DNA of 36,613 nt, from positions 1 through 36,613 of the IMG/VR virus record IMGVR_UViG_3300034418_000974, one strand, 5' to 3'. Made by a program: the position numbers and the translations under genes. This document shows, in pieces, positions 8,943 to 16,974 of this stretch (its first letter is position 1; every line of letters starts with the position of its first letter). The notes beneath the pieces were generated by a model that made no database searches, was not told the DNA's origin, and saw only the letters and a program-made list of their open reading frames with translations. This DNA is from a virus.

Positions 8943-9290
8943 TTATCTTCTAATTACGAATGTTATCATACATTCACAAGCAGTTGAAGATCCACCATCA
9001 GTAATTACTTCGATAGCTTCTCCTTCTTCTACTCTATTATTTGCAGAAGGTGTTGAAGAATCAACATCTCCAGCAGCAGAACCATCATAACCAATAGTGA
9101 TACCACCATTAGTTACTGCTGTTCCACCAATCTCAAATGATAATGCAGCATTAGCTGTAGTAATAGCATTTTTGATTGTACTGTATATTTTAACAATGTT
9201 ACCGCCATCAGGTACTGCAACAAATGTGCTTCCTGCTGTACTAACGTCAGTAATTTTAACTGTTAAAAAATAGTCGTTTAATGTTCTCAT
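8943..9290 (-). CDS. Putative head decoration/structural protein
   Basis: 115 residues directly downstream of the major capsid gene: 'MRTLNDYFLTVKITDVSTAG', 'VPDGGNIVKIYSTIKNAITT', 'LSFEIGGTAVTNGGITIGYD' and 'VEEGEAIEVITDGGSSTACE'. It is beta-rich, small and acidic in the middle, consistent with a capsid decoration or spike protein, which in many phages follows the capsid gene. The transcript would carry GC-rich hairpins on both sides (9342-9370 and 8918-8935), suggesting it is processed or expressed separately at high level. A good ribosome site (TAGGAGAAACAAA) precedes the ATG. Confidence 0.65.
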   Translation of the reverse strand: MRTLNDYFLTVKITDVSTAGSTFVAVPDGGNIVKIYSTIKNAITTANAALSFEIGGTAVTNGGITIGYDGSAAGDVDSSTPSANNRVEEGEAIEVITDGGSSTACECMITFVIRR

Positions 9291-9341
9291 TTTGTTTCTC
9301 CTACGTTCCGTCTATATCTCCATAAGACTTCATAGTTTAGC

Positions 9342-9370
9342 TGGGGGAGAACAAAGGGAGAACTCCCCCA
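9342..9370 (-). other. Hairpin after the capsid gene
   Basis: The minus strand carries TGGGGGAG, 13 nt, then CTCCCCCA: a perfect 8-bp inverted repeat starting 15 nt past the capsid stop. There is no T-tract on either strand. The position matches the place where phages such as T7 have a terminator or processing signal just after the capsid gene. It may be a partial terminator or a 3'-end stabiliser for the capsid message. Confidence 0.7.
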
Positions 9371-9384
9371 ATATTATTTAGTTA

Positions 9385-10326
9385 TTATGCAGTTGTTAGA
9401 TCGTAAACTCCACCTGAAGCAGCTTCGTTTCTAGAGATCAATGTGAATTCGACAAGCATTTGTCTTTTCTCACTGTCACCAGTCTTAGCTAATTCATGCA
9501 TAGTGAAATCTCTCAAGAATCCAATAGACCAATAGTCCATGTCTAGGACATGAGCATCTCTATCTCTTGAGAATCTGTTAGGTACAACTTCTAGATCACC
9601 GAAGTCTGAAGAATATACATCAATAGAAGTATATAAAGTTTTATCTTCAGAAGCATCGAATCTAGTAGATCCACCAGTAAAACCAGAAATTTTCTGTTTA
9701 TTGAATGGGCCTACCATGATGATAGAAGGATTACCGCCAGCGTTCCATACGTTTTTGATAACTGTTTTCAAGTTAGCTTCAGTTAACGCTACTTGAGTAC
9801 CATCAGTTCTAGCTGTATTACCAGCACCGCCTGAAGCACCATCAGCCGCAAATACGTCATTAGATGCAATCCAAGAGTTAATAGATCCAAATTTTCTAGC
9901 TGTTGAACTATCGCCAGAAACTTCAGCTTGGTTAGCTAACAATGTAGCTTCCATATCTCTTTTAAGCTCTTTAGATTTTTTAGCGATTTGGTACGCTAAT
10001 TCTGATGCTCTACCAGCTTTGTCAACTGATTCTTGAGTACCAGTGATCACGACAGTTTTGTCCATGATCTGAGTTGTGTTTGATAATCTAGATGTTGCAG
10101 TTACAGCATCTAGACTTGCATCGTCACCTTCAACTACTGCGTTAGAAGTAGAAGCTGCAGCTAAACTATCAGTTTGCCACTCATGCAATGTGTTTCTTAC
10201 TGCTTCTCTTGCTGCTGAACTCATAAATGGAGTGTCAGTAGGAGAGATAGAGTAAATAACATCTTGCAAATCTTCTCTAATACCTACAGCATCGTAAGTG
10301 TCGAATGTATTAGTTGGTTGTGCCAT
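9385..10326 (-). CDS. Major capsid protein (DUF5309 / SU10 type)
   Basis: 313 residues. 'MAQPTNTFDTYDAVGIREDL' then 'DVIYSISPTDTPFMSSAARE' and 'LHEWQTDSL' are the hallmark N-terminus of the DUF5309 HK97-fold capsid family. 'NTTQIMDKTVVITGTQESVD' and 'ELAYQIAKKSKELKRDMEAT' (E-loop/long helix region) follow, then 'IIMVGPFNKQKISGFTGG'. The C-terminus 'RDFTMHELAKTGDSEKRQML' is also typical. The gene sits directly behind the scaffold gene and has a strong GGAGAA ribosome site. It forms the icosahedral head. Confidence 0.92.
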   Translation of the reverse strand: MAQPTNTFDTYDAVGIREDLQDVIYSISPTDTPFMSSAAREAVRNTLHEWQTDSLAAASTSNAVVEGDDASLDAVTATSRLSNTTQIMDKTVVITGTQESVDKAGRASELAYQIAKKSKELKRDMEATLLANQAEVSGDSSTARKFGSINSWIASNDVFAADGASGGAGNTARTDGTQVALTEANLKTVIKNVWNAGGNPSIIMVGPFNKQKISGFTGGSTRFDASEDKTLYTSIDVYSSDFGDLEVVPNRFSRDRDAHVLDMDYWSIGFLRDFTMHELAKTGDSEKRQMLVEFTLISRNEAASGGVYDLTTA

Positions 10327-10344
10327 TTTATTTTCTCCGTTAGG

Positions 10345-11355
10345 TTATTTAGTTAACATACCTAAAATAGCAGATTGAGCATCTTCAATTCGCCCACTCT
10401 TCTTTAGTTTAGATATCTTGTTCCTTACGTCAATCCTCTTAGAGTTTTCTGATTTAGCAATACCAGGTTTGATAATTTTAGGTGCGTTTGCAATTTTCTT
10501 TTGAACAATAGGTTTAGAATTTTTTAAACCTTTGTAAGACATTGCATCCTTGATAACCATTAACATTCTATGATCTGCTAATGATGCTATTTCTTGATCT
10601 GAAAAACCATAAGTTTTTAAAGTAGATTTAATTCCACTTTTAAATCCTTCAGATTTTACAGGATCACTAAATTCAGGGATACGCTCCTGTGCCAATCTTC
10701 TTTGTTCAGCTAGATATGCATTATATTGTGCTTGTGCTGCTTGATTTGCTTTTAATTTTGTTTGGTTGATCTTTTCTTGTTGCTGTCTAAGTTGAAAGTC
10801 ATACTTAGCTGCTTGAGCAGGATCTTCCTCATAAAGTTTTTGCAATTCAGCAGGGTCTAGTTGTTGTCTGGTAAGTGATTCAGCACTAGCAATTGCTTCA
10901 TTCAATTCTCTAAGTTTTATGTCGTATTGTTGACGCAAAACACTTTTCTCTTCTTCAATTTGTTTTCGTTCTAAAGAAAGAGAATGAGTTTTTTGTCTAT
11001 AGTCGGAATCTCTAGAATAACCTGCTTTAAGTTCGTCAAGTGTAACCTCTAGCTCTTGACCTTGTACTTTGACTCGGTGGAGATTGGGTTTCTCGACTTC
11101 TACTTCTGACGCAGTTTCTTCTGTTACTTCCTCATTTACAGTAGCTTCGACTTCTGCTGGAGCTTCTTCAGACAAAGATTGGCTCTCTTGAGATGTAACC
11201 TGTTCCTCTACAGGCTCTACTGCTGGTTCTGCTGTTACTTTAGGTTCTGATTGTCCTTCAGTCTGTTTTGACTCTTTTGGAGTTTCAGGCTGAGGATTCA
11301 GTAATCCTAAAATTTTATCAGCAGCACCTTTTACTGATTGATCAGTTACTTGCAT
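10345..11355 (-). CDS. Capsid scaffolding protein
   Basis: 336 residues. The N-terminal ~110 residues are very acidic and rich in Glu/Pro/Val/Ser. A short conserved element follows ('HRVKVQGQELEVTLDELKAG', then 'YSRDSDYRQKTHSL'), then a long Gln/Glu/Arg-rich coiled coil (~130-240) and a basic C-terminus ('KNSKPIVQKKIANAPKIIKP'). This order of acidic tail, 'VTLDEL..GYSR..DY..KT' and coiled coil is standard for scaffolds located between portal and capsid genes. The basic tail likely contacts the inner face of the shell. The ATG at 11355 follows AAAGGAGC. Confidence 0.85.
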   Translation of the reverse strand: MQVTDQSVKGAADKILGLLNPQPETPKESKQTEGQSEPKVTAEPAVEPVEEQVTSQESQSLSEEAPAEVEATVNEEVTEETASEVEVEKPNLHRVKVQGQELEVTLDELKAGYSRDSDYRQKTHSLSLERKQIEEEKSVLRQQYDIKLRELNEAIASAESLTRQQLDPAELQKLYEEDPAQAAKYDFQLRQQQEKINQTKLKANQAAQAQYNAYLAEQRRLAQERIPEFSDPVKSEGFKSGIKSTLKTYGFSDQEIASLADHRMLMVIKDAMSYKGLKNSKPIVQKKIANAPKIIKPGIAKSENSKRIDVRNKISKLKKSGRIEDAQSAILGMLTK

Positions 11356-11378
11356 TATATGCTCCTTTGTTAACGCTA

Positions 11379-11651
11379 CTATTCATTTGTAGTTTGGCGT
11401 GTTAAGTTTTCTAGCTCCGAGGAGGCTAGTTTACCTGTTTCCATGACAGTTATTAAATGCCCTTTTATTTTGTTTAGCAAATTATATGCCATCCAAAGAA
11501 CTTGGCGTTGTTCATGGTCATTGTAACTCGTATTAAAAATCTCTTTTTTATATTCTTCAAAGAGATATTCAAAAGCTTCTTTTAGTAAAGGTTCATCCAA
11601 TAGGCGTTTCGCCTGATGACCCTTCTGTATTTGTTTGTCCAGATTGCTCAT
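11379..11651 (-). CDS. Small helical head protein
   Basis: 90 residues starting 59 bases inside the 3' end of the portal gene. The helical pattern 'QAKRLLDEPLLKEAFEYLFE' and 'DHEQRQVLWMAYNLLNKIKG' recalls a common small phage protein family encoded next to portal or scaffold. Its role is unknown. The overlapping start suggests translational coupling to the portal gene. Confidence 0.7.
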   Translation of the reverse strand: MSNLDKQIQKGHQAKRLLDEPLLKEAFEYLFEEYKKEIFNTSYNDHEQRQVLWMAYNLLNKIKGHLITVMETGKLASSELENLTRQTTNE

Positions 11652-13737
11652 TGTTTTTAAAAAACTTTTCTTGTCCTTCCATTATTTTTTTAAATATATC
11701 ACCTGATTGTCTAACTTGTTGTTGTTCTATCATAGATCTATTTTTGATAGCAAGTTCATCAATCTTAGTATTATATTTAAGTTCCATATCTTTAACTTGA
11801 AGTTCAAAGTCTAATAATTTTTCTCTCATTTTAGCTTCAAGTTTTTTGATCTCTACTTGAGATTGTAATACAGCTCTTTCATTTTCACCTTGTACTTGAG
11901 CCAATGTAACCTTCTCAAATTCAGTAGGCCCTTTAGGTGGAAGTTGAGGCATTTGTGCTTGACCAACTTCAGGATCCATAAAGTATGGTTCAACATTACC
12001 TAATCCAGCATTTTCTACTAGTTTACGTAAAGTATGATAAATGTTTTTAACATTAACAACTGGGCCAAATACGTTTTGTTGTAAGTTAATTGCTTGTAAT
12101 TGACGTTCTAAAATAGAGTTTAATAAAATTAATTGTTGTTCTTTAGAACCTGTACCTAATCCTACAGCTACAGTAATGTTCATTCTATCTCTCCATTCAT
12201 ATGGTCGCATAGGAATAAACTTACCTCTAATACGAACAATTTTTTCTTTTTGTTGGTATTTGCAAACTAATTCAAATATTTTTTTAGCTAAATCTTTAAC
12301 ACCTGTTTCAGCAAATACTCTAGCAACTAATTCCATTCTCATTTGAGATTGGGTTAATATTTGATTAATACCTGTTGCAGTTTTAGTATTTAATGTATCT
12401 GGCATTAAACCTTGTGATTGTCTAGTTTGACCAGTTCTAGATTCTTTTACAGCATCTAAATAATTTAACATTCCTGATGCTTGATCAGTAATAGGTTGTG
12501 CTTGTAAAGGCATGATAACATTTTGTGGTGGTTGTTTAGTTCTAACAATTCCACCTGGTCTATTAGTTAATAAATCATCCATAGCAACTTGACCATCTTG
12601 AATAGCTATACGATTATTATTAGTTAGATACATGTTGTCTAACATTTGACGCATAACAGTAGATTTAATTAATTGTATATCTTCAACAAGTTCTGCAATA
12701 GATCTTCCATAAAATCTATGTGGCATTAAGATTGGAGTTACAGAAATAAATGGCATAGAATCAATTTCTTCAATACCTAATATTTTATATGCTGCATCAC
12801 CAGCTATACAAACTTTAACTAATTCTGATTTACCATCACCATTAATATCAATTCTTGCATAACATTCATGTATTAATATTTCATCAGTAGATGAGTCACC
12901 TTTATCTTGTGGTGCAGAAAAATCTGTATCTTGAAATCTAACATGTCTATCTTCAGAATAATAATTAGTATCACCAACTGGCAATGTCATAACTACTTCT
13001 GGATCATAACCCATTTCAATTAATTGAGTTCTGCTCATGTTAGTTCTATGAGCTATAAAATTTGCATCTTCAATAGACTTAGCTCTACGTTCAATTAAAA
13101 ATTCTTCAGGTGGTACTGGTTCAATTTTTACTTTGCCATATTTTTGTGTTTTATGAATTACACAATCATGCAATTTAATAGTGTCAATTATTTCATCATT
13201 ATCATCTTTTAATTCTTCTTCATATTCAGAATGTTCTGTAACAGATACTTCTTCATCAATTACTAATTGATTAAACTCATCATCAGTTAGTCGTTTATAT
13301 TCTTCTCTAGATGTTTTTTCAGACTCATCCCAGAATACTTTTAAGATTCCATTTTTTTGAATTAATGCATCTTTAAAAGCTGTATATAAACTTATAAAAC
13401 CATTGTTCTCTTTATAAAAAATATAATTTAAATAATCAGTAGCTTGTTTAGCTAATTCTTCATCTTCTGCTCCAACTGGTTCACATTCAAATACATTATC
13501 ACTTGCAGTGAAGATACGCATTAAAGATGGCATTAAAGATTCTACTGTATCTGAAACATCAGTAGATATAACTTGAGATCTTCCTTCTTGTTCATTACCA
13601 AAAGGTTTGCCAAGATAATATTCTAAAGATCTTTTTCTACGACTTACTATTTCACCACCAATATAACCTGATGATGCTCTAATTTCTCTATTAATGATGG
13701 ATAAAATTTCTTGTTCTGTTTTTTCTTTTTTTATCAT
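11593..13737 (-). CDS. Portal protein
   Basis: 714 residues, the right size for a short-tailed phage portal of the P22-like/head-tail connector class. Visible signs: 'RSLEYYLGKPFGNEQEGRSQ' near residues 37-54, 'SLMPSLMRIFTASDNVFECE' (~67-86), a stem/wing region with 'PPEEFLIERRAKSIEDANFI' (~209-228), and the near-invariant 'PHRFYGRSIAELVEDIQLIK' (~339-358). The C-terminal ~100 residues form a Gln-rich coiled coil (barrel) ending in a Ser/Gly tail. It overlaps the terminase gene by four bases (ATGA). The dodecameric portal is the DNA entry/exit channel. Confidence 0.92.
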   Translation of the reverse strand: MIKKEKTEQEILSIINREIRASSGYIGGEIVSRRKRSLEYYLGKPFGNEQEGRSQVISTDVSDTVESLMPSLMRIFTASDNVFECEPVGAEDEELAKQATDYLNYIFYKENNGFISLYTAFKDALIQKNGILKVFWDESEKTSREEYKRLTDDEFNQLVIDEEVSVTEHSEYEEELKDDNDEIIDTIKLHDCVIHKTQKYGKVKIEPVPPEEFLIERRAKSIEDANFIAHRTNMSRTQLIEMGYDPEVVMTLPVGDTNYYSEDRHVRFQDTDFSAPQDKGDSSTDEILIHECYARIDINGDGKSELVKVCIAGDAAYKILGIEEIDSMPFISVTPILMPHRFYGRSIAELVEDIQLIKSTVMRQMLDNMYLTNNNRIAIQDGQVAMDDLLTNRPGGIVRTKQPPQNVIMPLQAQPITDQASGMLNYLDAVKESRTGQTRQSQGLMPDTLNTKTATGINQILTQSQMRMELVARVFAETGVKDLAKKIFELVCKYQQKEKIVRIRGKFIPMRPYEWRDRMNITVAVGLGTGSKEQQLILLNSILERQLQAINLQQNVFGPVVNVKNIYHTLRKLVENAGLGNVEPYFMDPEVGQAQMPQLPPKGPTEFEKVTLAQVQGENERAVLQSQVEIKKLEAKMREKLLDFELQVKDMELKYNTKIDELAIKNRSMIEQQQVRQSGDIFKKIMEGQEKFFKNNEQSGQTNTEGSSGETPIG

Positions 13738-15074
13738 ACTATATATTTTGTATCTATTTTAATTGGTTTATCCCAATCTGTAGATAGTATGGGATCATGA
13801 ACAGCACCATATCTAAATGCATCTGCAGCGTGTGAGCACCAATCATGTAGGGGTTTGTTCTTAAAAACTTGATTTTTTTCATCCCATTGTTTTCTATATT
13901 GTCGCAATGCATCAATACCAAGTTTACACTTTTCCCTATCAAACCAGCAATATGGTAACATATTTCTTACAGATTCGATACCATGATCTACTTCTAATTT
14001 AGGTGCTATCTCAAAGTCAATACCTAGCTCTCTAGATACTTCTAATCTTGATTTTCCAGTACCTAATTCTCTAGCTTGAATATCATGGGGTGCTACATGT
14101 CTAGAATATAAATATTGTTTATTTTCTAATACATCTGCATAATGCATTAAGCTTTCTCCACTATTTTCATAATAATCTATTACATGTATTTCGTCACCAA
14201 TTCGTTGAACAAACCATATAGCAGTACTATCTCCAATACCTAAATCCCACCATGTTTCTACTCCTGCATGTTCATCGCATGGTACAGATCCAATTCTTCC
14301 TTCATTATCTGCAGCAGTCATAAGTTTACCAAAATAAGATCCAGATACTGCAGCAGTGAAAGAACATTCAAATTCTTGATTATATTGTTCTTCTGTCATG
14401 ATAGATTTAGCTTGTGCTAATTCTTCTGGATCAACAACTCCTGTTTCACTAGCTCTATATAAAGCTCCAAACCAATCTTGATGCCCACGCAATGCATAGT
14501 CGTATACTTCCCAAAATTGATTATGTCCCATTGGCGTACCAATAAAAATTACAAATCCTTTTGTATCTGCAATAGCAGGTCGAATAATCTCAGTCCAAGT
14601 TCTTGGAGCCATAATGGCATACTCATCCATAACCACGCCATGAAAACCCATACCTCGAAGTGAGTCTGCATTGTCTGCACCAAATATTTGTATTCTAGAT
14701 TCATTCCAAAAATCTACACGCAATTCAGATTCATTTCTTTGTCCACCTAAATCCATTAAAGGTTTGGTATAATATTTTAGATAATCCCAAACAATAGATT
14801 TACCTTGTCTATAGGTTGGTGCTATGTATGCAAGTTTTTGTCTAGGTTCTTTTGTTGCAGCTAAAATTAATTCGTTAATTGCTAAAACAGATTTACCAAA
14901 TCGTCTATGACAAACTAATACATTAAAACGCTTTAATGATTTGTGTACTTCTTTTTGAAGAGGTCTTGGCTTATAGGGAATTTTAATATTTACTTGTTTA
15001 ATCTTCCCACTTGAGATCGACTCTAATTGGGGAAGTTTCGATTCTATTTGTTGTTGGAGCTTTTCCATGTACAT
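13734..15074 (-). CDS. terL: Terminase large subunit
   Basis: 446 residues. The ATPase motor shows Walker A 'CHRRFGKS' (residues 55-62), the adjoining 'LAYIAPTYRQGKSIVW', and Walker B 'GVVMDE' (146-151) followed by the coupling motif region 'FIGTPMGHNQFWEVY'. The nuclease domain shows 'WWDLGIGDSTAIWF' (catalytic Asp near 277) and a C-terminal 'DWCSHAADAFRYGAVHDP' with the second acidic site near D418. The protein cuts and pumps concatemeric DNA into the prohead. Alternative start: the Met at residue 3. It overlaps the small-subunit gene by 77 bases. Confidence 0.95.
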   Translation of the reverse strand: MYMEKLQQQIESKLPQLESISSGKIKQVNIKIPYKPRPLQKEVHKSLKRFNVLVCHRRFGKSVLAINELILAATKEPRQKLAYIAPTYRQGKSIVWDYLKYYTKPLMDLGGQRNESELRVDFWNESRIQIFGADNADSLRGMGFHGVVMDEYAIMAPRTWTEIIRPAIADTKGFVIFIGTPMGHNQFWEVYDYALRGHQDWFGALYRASETGVVDPEELAQAKSIMTEEQYNQEFECSFTAAVSGSYFGKLMTAADNEGRIGSVPCDEHAGVETWWDLGIGDSTAIWFVQRIGDEIHVIDYYENSGESLMHYADVLENKQYLYSRHVAPHDIQARELGTGKSRLEVSRELGIDFEIAPKLEVDHGIESVRNMLPYCWFDREKCKLGIDALRQYRKQWDEKNQVFKNKPLHDWCSHAADAFRYGAVHDPILSTDWDKPIKIDTKYIV

Positions 15075-15282
15075 AAGGTGCAGCTTTTTCTGCTGCGTAA
15101 AGTTTTCGTTCAGGTGAACTTAATGGATGGTTTAACACAGAAAGTAAATAATCTAAAGGGGATGTTTGATATTTAACTGCAAGTTCTTGCATATCTTTCC
15201 ACTTTTTACGGAAAGAAGATCCTTTAGGTCTACCTGCACCTTCTCGTTTACCACCTCTTTTAGTTTTTACTTCTTCAGTCAT
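14998..15282 (-). CDS. terS: Probable terminase small subunit
   Basis: 94 residues. The N-terminus carries 'KRGGKREGAGRPKGSSFRKK', a DNA-binding AT-hook-like motif common in phage small terminases. A helical part, 'SPLDYLLSVLNHPLSSPERK' then 'YAAEKAAPYVHGKAPT', follows, with the 'R..AA..AAPY.H' signature known from small terminase subunits of many marine phages. It immediately precedes terL and overlaps it. It would recognise the packaging site; no pac or cos site could be identified here. Confidence 0.82.
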   Translation of the reverse strand: MTEEVKTKRGGKREGAGRPKGSSFRKKWKDMQELAVKYQTSPLDYLLSVLNHPLSSPERKLYAAEKAAPYVHGKAPTTNRIETSPIRVDLKWED

Positions 15283-15584
15283 TAGTAATAATTTTTATAC
15301 CCCATAGAAACAATAGTATCTTGTAGATCTCTATCTTCGCCCCATTTAGGTGCTTGTTCATATCTTCTAGAAGATGCACCTGAAGCATATAAAGCTCCAC
15401 CAGCTAATGCTCCTGCAGCTCCAAATTTAATTCCTTTTTTAACTACTGCTCCAGTGCTTTTTAAAACTTTTCTACCAACTCCTCTAATAGCTTTCCCACT
15501 TCTTTCAAAAAAACCAGGTTCAGGCATTTTAGTTCTTTTAGCTGGTAATGTACTTACAGGTACTGGTGCATAAAATTTAGGCAT
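15282..15584 (-). CDS. Basic protein with Gly/Ala-rich hydrophobic segment
   Basis: 100 residues, not recognised. A Pro-rich N-terminus is followed by a strongly basic middle ('FFERSGKAIRGVGRKVLKST', 'GAVVKKGIKFG'), a short Gly/Ala hydrophobic stretch ('AAGALAGGALYASGA', ~residues 56-70) and a polar C-terminus. It shares this basic-plus-glycine-zipper design with the proteins at 16239-16463 and 16579-16887. It overlaps both neighbours by one base (TAATG). A membrane- or DNA-contacting role is only a guess from composition. Confidence 0.75.
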   Translation of the reverse strand: MPKFYAPVPVSTLPAKRTKMPEPGFFERSGKAIRGVGRKVLKSTGAVVKKGIKFGAAGALAGGALYASGASSRRYEQAPKWGEDRDLQDTIVSMGYKNYY

Positions 15585-15724
15585 TATTTTTTCTTACCTT
15601 TCTTAGGAAAACCTTTTTTCATATTAGCATAAGCTTTAGCACTAACAGTGCTTTTGCTTTTAGGTCTAGATATTCCTAGTTTTTTTCTTTTGTTGATATT
15701 GTCGTAGAGTCCTTTTTTTTTCAT
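15584..15724 (-). CDS. 46-aa basic protein
   Basis: A small gene in a perfect one-base-overlap chain. It starts 'MKKKGLYDNINKRKKLGISR', continues with Lys/Ser-rich sequence, and ends 'MKKGFPKKGKKK'. The 'KKGLYDNI..KRK' beginning belongs to a very common tiny phage protein family (often 'KKGLWDNIHAKRKR') of unknown function found near terminase genes. About 40% of residues are Lys or Arg. Start and stop are both fixed by TAATG junctions at 15724 and 15584. Confidence 0.85.
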   Translation of the reverse strand: MKKKGLYDNINKRKKLGISRPKSKSTVSAKAYANMKKGFPKKGKKK

Positions 15725-15885
15725 TATTTTTTTCCTTTTGCTGCTAGTTGTTGAAATTTTTTTTTACCATATTTTTTTCTTCCAATAGCTGCAGCAAGTG
15801 CTTTTGGATCACGTACACCTTGTTTTTTTAACTTAGTAGTTAATTGTTTAAATCTAGTTCCTGTTCCTAGTTTTGCTTTTTTCAT
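15724..15885 (-). CDS. 53-aa basic protein ('GTGTRF..AAAIGRKKYG')
   Basis: MKKAKLGTGTRFKQLTTKLK, then 'GVRDPKALAAAIGRKKYGKK' and 'FQQLAAKGKK'. This matches a widespread tiny phage protein ('GTGKRFAALKKKLAKKGA..PAALAAWIGRKKYG'); its function is unknown. The ATG at 15885 overlaps the upstream stop (ATGA) and follows GAGGAGGACATAAT, the strongest ribosome site in this part of the operon, so it is probably made in quantity. The TAA at 15724 overlaps the next ATG. Confidence 0.87.
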   Translation of the reverse strand: MKKAKLGTGTRFKQLTTKLKKQGVRDPKALAAAIGRKKYGKKKFQQLAAKGKK

Positions 15886-16016
15886 ATTATGTCCTCCTCA
15901 TCTAAGTATAGATCATCATCATTATCAAGTATATCTTCTATCTTGGATATGATCTGTTCTTGTTCATATTGCAATTCTTTAAGTTCTTCAAGTAGATGTC
16001 CTAAAGTTTTTCGCAT
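15882..16016 (-). CDS. 44-aa acidic helical protein
   Basis: MRKTLGHLLEELKELQYEQE followed by 'QIISKIEDILDNDDDLYLDE' and a short end. It is a strongly acidic coiled-coil-like peptide, opposite in charge to its neighbours. It could pair with one of the basic proteins beside it (inference from charge). The start shares one base with the upstream stop (16016) and its TGA overlaps the next ATG at 15885. Confidence 0.75.
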   Translation of the reverse strand: MRKTLGHLLEELKELQYEQEQIISKIEDILDNDDDLYLDEEDII

Positions 16017-16252
16017 TATCTTAACAAACCTCGCATAGCCATATCTCTAGTAGTTGGTGGCTGCATAGGCATTGCCTGAGGTTGCCCCATTTGAGCAGTT
16101 TGAGGATTAGCTGCTTGTTCATCTAATAATGCTTTTTGTTTTTCTACTTCAGGCATCATTTTAGCTTTAATGACTATTGCTAATTGTTCTGACTCTTCTG
16201 GTGATAAATTAATTAATTGATCTGCTAAAGATTCTATTTTATTTTTTGCCAT
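16016..16252 (-). CDS. 78-aa protein with Pro/Met/Gln-rich tail
   Basis: Not recognised. The N-terminal helix is 'IESLADQLINLSPEESEQLA', the middle is charged, and the tail is rich in Gln, Pro and Met ('MGQPQAMPMQPPTTRDMAMR'). It overlaps the previous gene by 14 bases and the next by one. Similar Met/Gln-tailed helical proteins appear near portal/terminase genes of marine phages; no function is known to me. Confidence 0.7.
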   Translation of the reverse strand: MAKNKIESLADQLINLSPEESEQLAIVIKAKMMPEVEKQKALLDEQAANPQTAQMGQPQAMPMQPPTTRDMAMRGLLR

Positions 16253-16463
16253 TCTTTTTTCCTAAACCATAACCAGCAGTAAATATAGCTCCTGATCCTA
16301 AACCCATAGCTATAGATTTTTTATTTTGTTTTGCAAATGATTTTACTTTTTCTGCTGTTTTTGCAGTTTTTCTTTTAAAAGATCCATAAGCATCTTTAGC
16401 TTTCATTTTTAAAGACTTAGGTCTTTTGAATACGTTTATATATTTGGATATATTTTTAATCAT
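16239..16463 (-). CDS. 74-aa basic protein with glycine-zipper end
   Basis: Not recognised. Residues 1-50 are strongly basic ('INVFKRPKSLKMKAKDAYGS', 'FKRKTAKTAEKVKSFAKQNK'). Residues ~52-68 form a Gly-rich hydrophobic run ('IAMGLGSGAIFTAGYGLGKK') and the end is basic. The layout resembles small membrane-active or scaffold peptides. Its ATG overlaps the upstream TGA (ATGA). Confidence 0.7.
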   Translation of the reverse strand: MIKNISKYINVFKRPKSLKMKAKDAYGSFKRKTAKTAEKVKSFAKQNKKSIAMGLGSGAIFTAGYGLGKKNGKK

Positions 16464-16579
16464 GGTCTTCCTTGTCCTCTATAATTATTCTTATCTTTTT
16501 TGCTATGTCTGCCTGGGCGTTTGCGTCTTTTGTTTTTTATATAATTATTAACGCCAAACCCCTTGGCTTTTTTAGCCAT
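16460..16579 (-). CDS. 39-aa highly basic protein ('KRPGRHSKK')
   Basis: A small gene filling the gap exactly: MAKKAKGFGVNNYIKNKRRK then 'RPGRHSKKDKNNYRGQGRP'. The '(K/R)RPGRHSKK...YRGQGR' pattern is one of the commonest tiny phage proteins and is often found near the start of late operons; its function is unknown. Junctions: TAATG at 16579, ATGA at 16463. The GC content of its middle (GACGCAAACGCCCAGGC on the coding strand) is locally higher than its surroundings. Confidence 0.85.
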   Translation of the reverse strand: MAKKAKGFGVNNYIKNKRRKRPGRHSKKDKNNYRGQGRP

Positions 16580-16887
16580 TAATACTCGTCTTCATCATCC
16601 CCTGCAAGAAACGATCCTAAAGCAAAACCGCCCAATCCTGACATGGTAGCTTTTCTTCCTGCTGAAGTACCTAATGTTCCGCCATAAAGCTTCCTGTAAC
16701 CTTCATATCCCTTTTTGGCAGCACCTTCTATACCGCTAATCAGTTTTGCTTCTCCTGATGCGTATTTTGTGCCTTTAAACGCAGGTTTAACTGCCTTCTC
16801 ATATGCAGGTGATAATATCTTTTTTACTTTGCTTGGTCGTAATGCTTTTGCAATACCATAACCAAATCTAGCTAATGCTGTATACAT
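16579..16887 (-). CDS. First gene of the late operon; basic/glycine-rich protein
   Basis: 102 residues, not recognised. A basic amphipathic N-terminus ('LARFGYGIAKALRPSKVKKI') is followed by a Lys/Tyr/Gly-rich middle ('GAAKKGYEGYRKLYGGTLG'), a Gly-rich hydrophobic stretch ('SGLGGFALGSFLAG', ~84-97) and an acidic end ('DDEDEY'). It has GGAG 7-10 nt before the ATG and sits about 20 nt behind the candidate extended -10 promoter at 16916-16924, so it should be the most promoter-proximal late gene. Confidence 0.78.
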   Translation of the reverse strand: MYTALARFGYGIAKALRPSKVKKILSPAYEKAVKPAFKGTKYASGEAKLISGIEGAAKKGYEGYRKLYGGTLGTSAGRKATMSGLGGFALGSFLAGDDEDEY

Positions 16888-16915
16888 AATTTTTTTCTCC
16901 AGTATTTTTAGGATT

Positions 16916-16924
16916 ATTATAGCA
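16916..16924 (-). promoter_or_regulatory. Candidate late promoter (extended -10)
   Basis: Minus strand TGCTATAAT is a perfect extended -10 element (TGnTATAAT). A transcript from it would begin near 16909 and reach the GGAG and ATG of the first late gene (16887). No good -35 is present, which is acceptable for extended -10 promoters. It implies use of host sigma-70 RNA polymerase. Confidence 0.6.
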
Positions 16925-16974
16925 AACCAATAATTATAATTCTACTATATGTAAACAAACCCCCCCTATTTATT

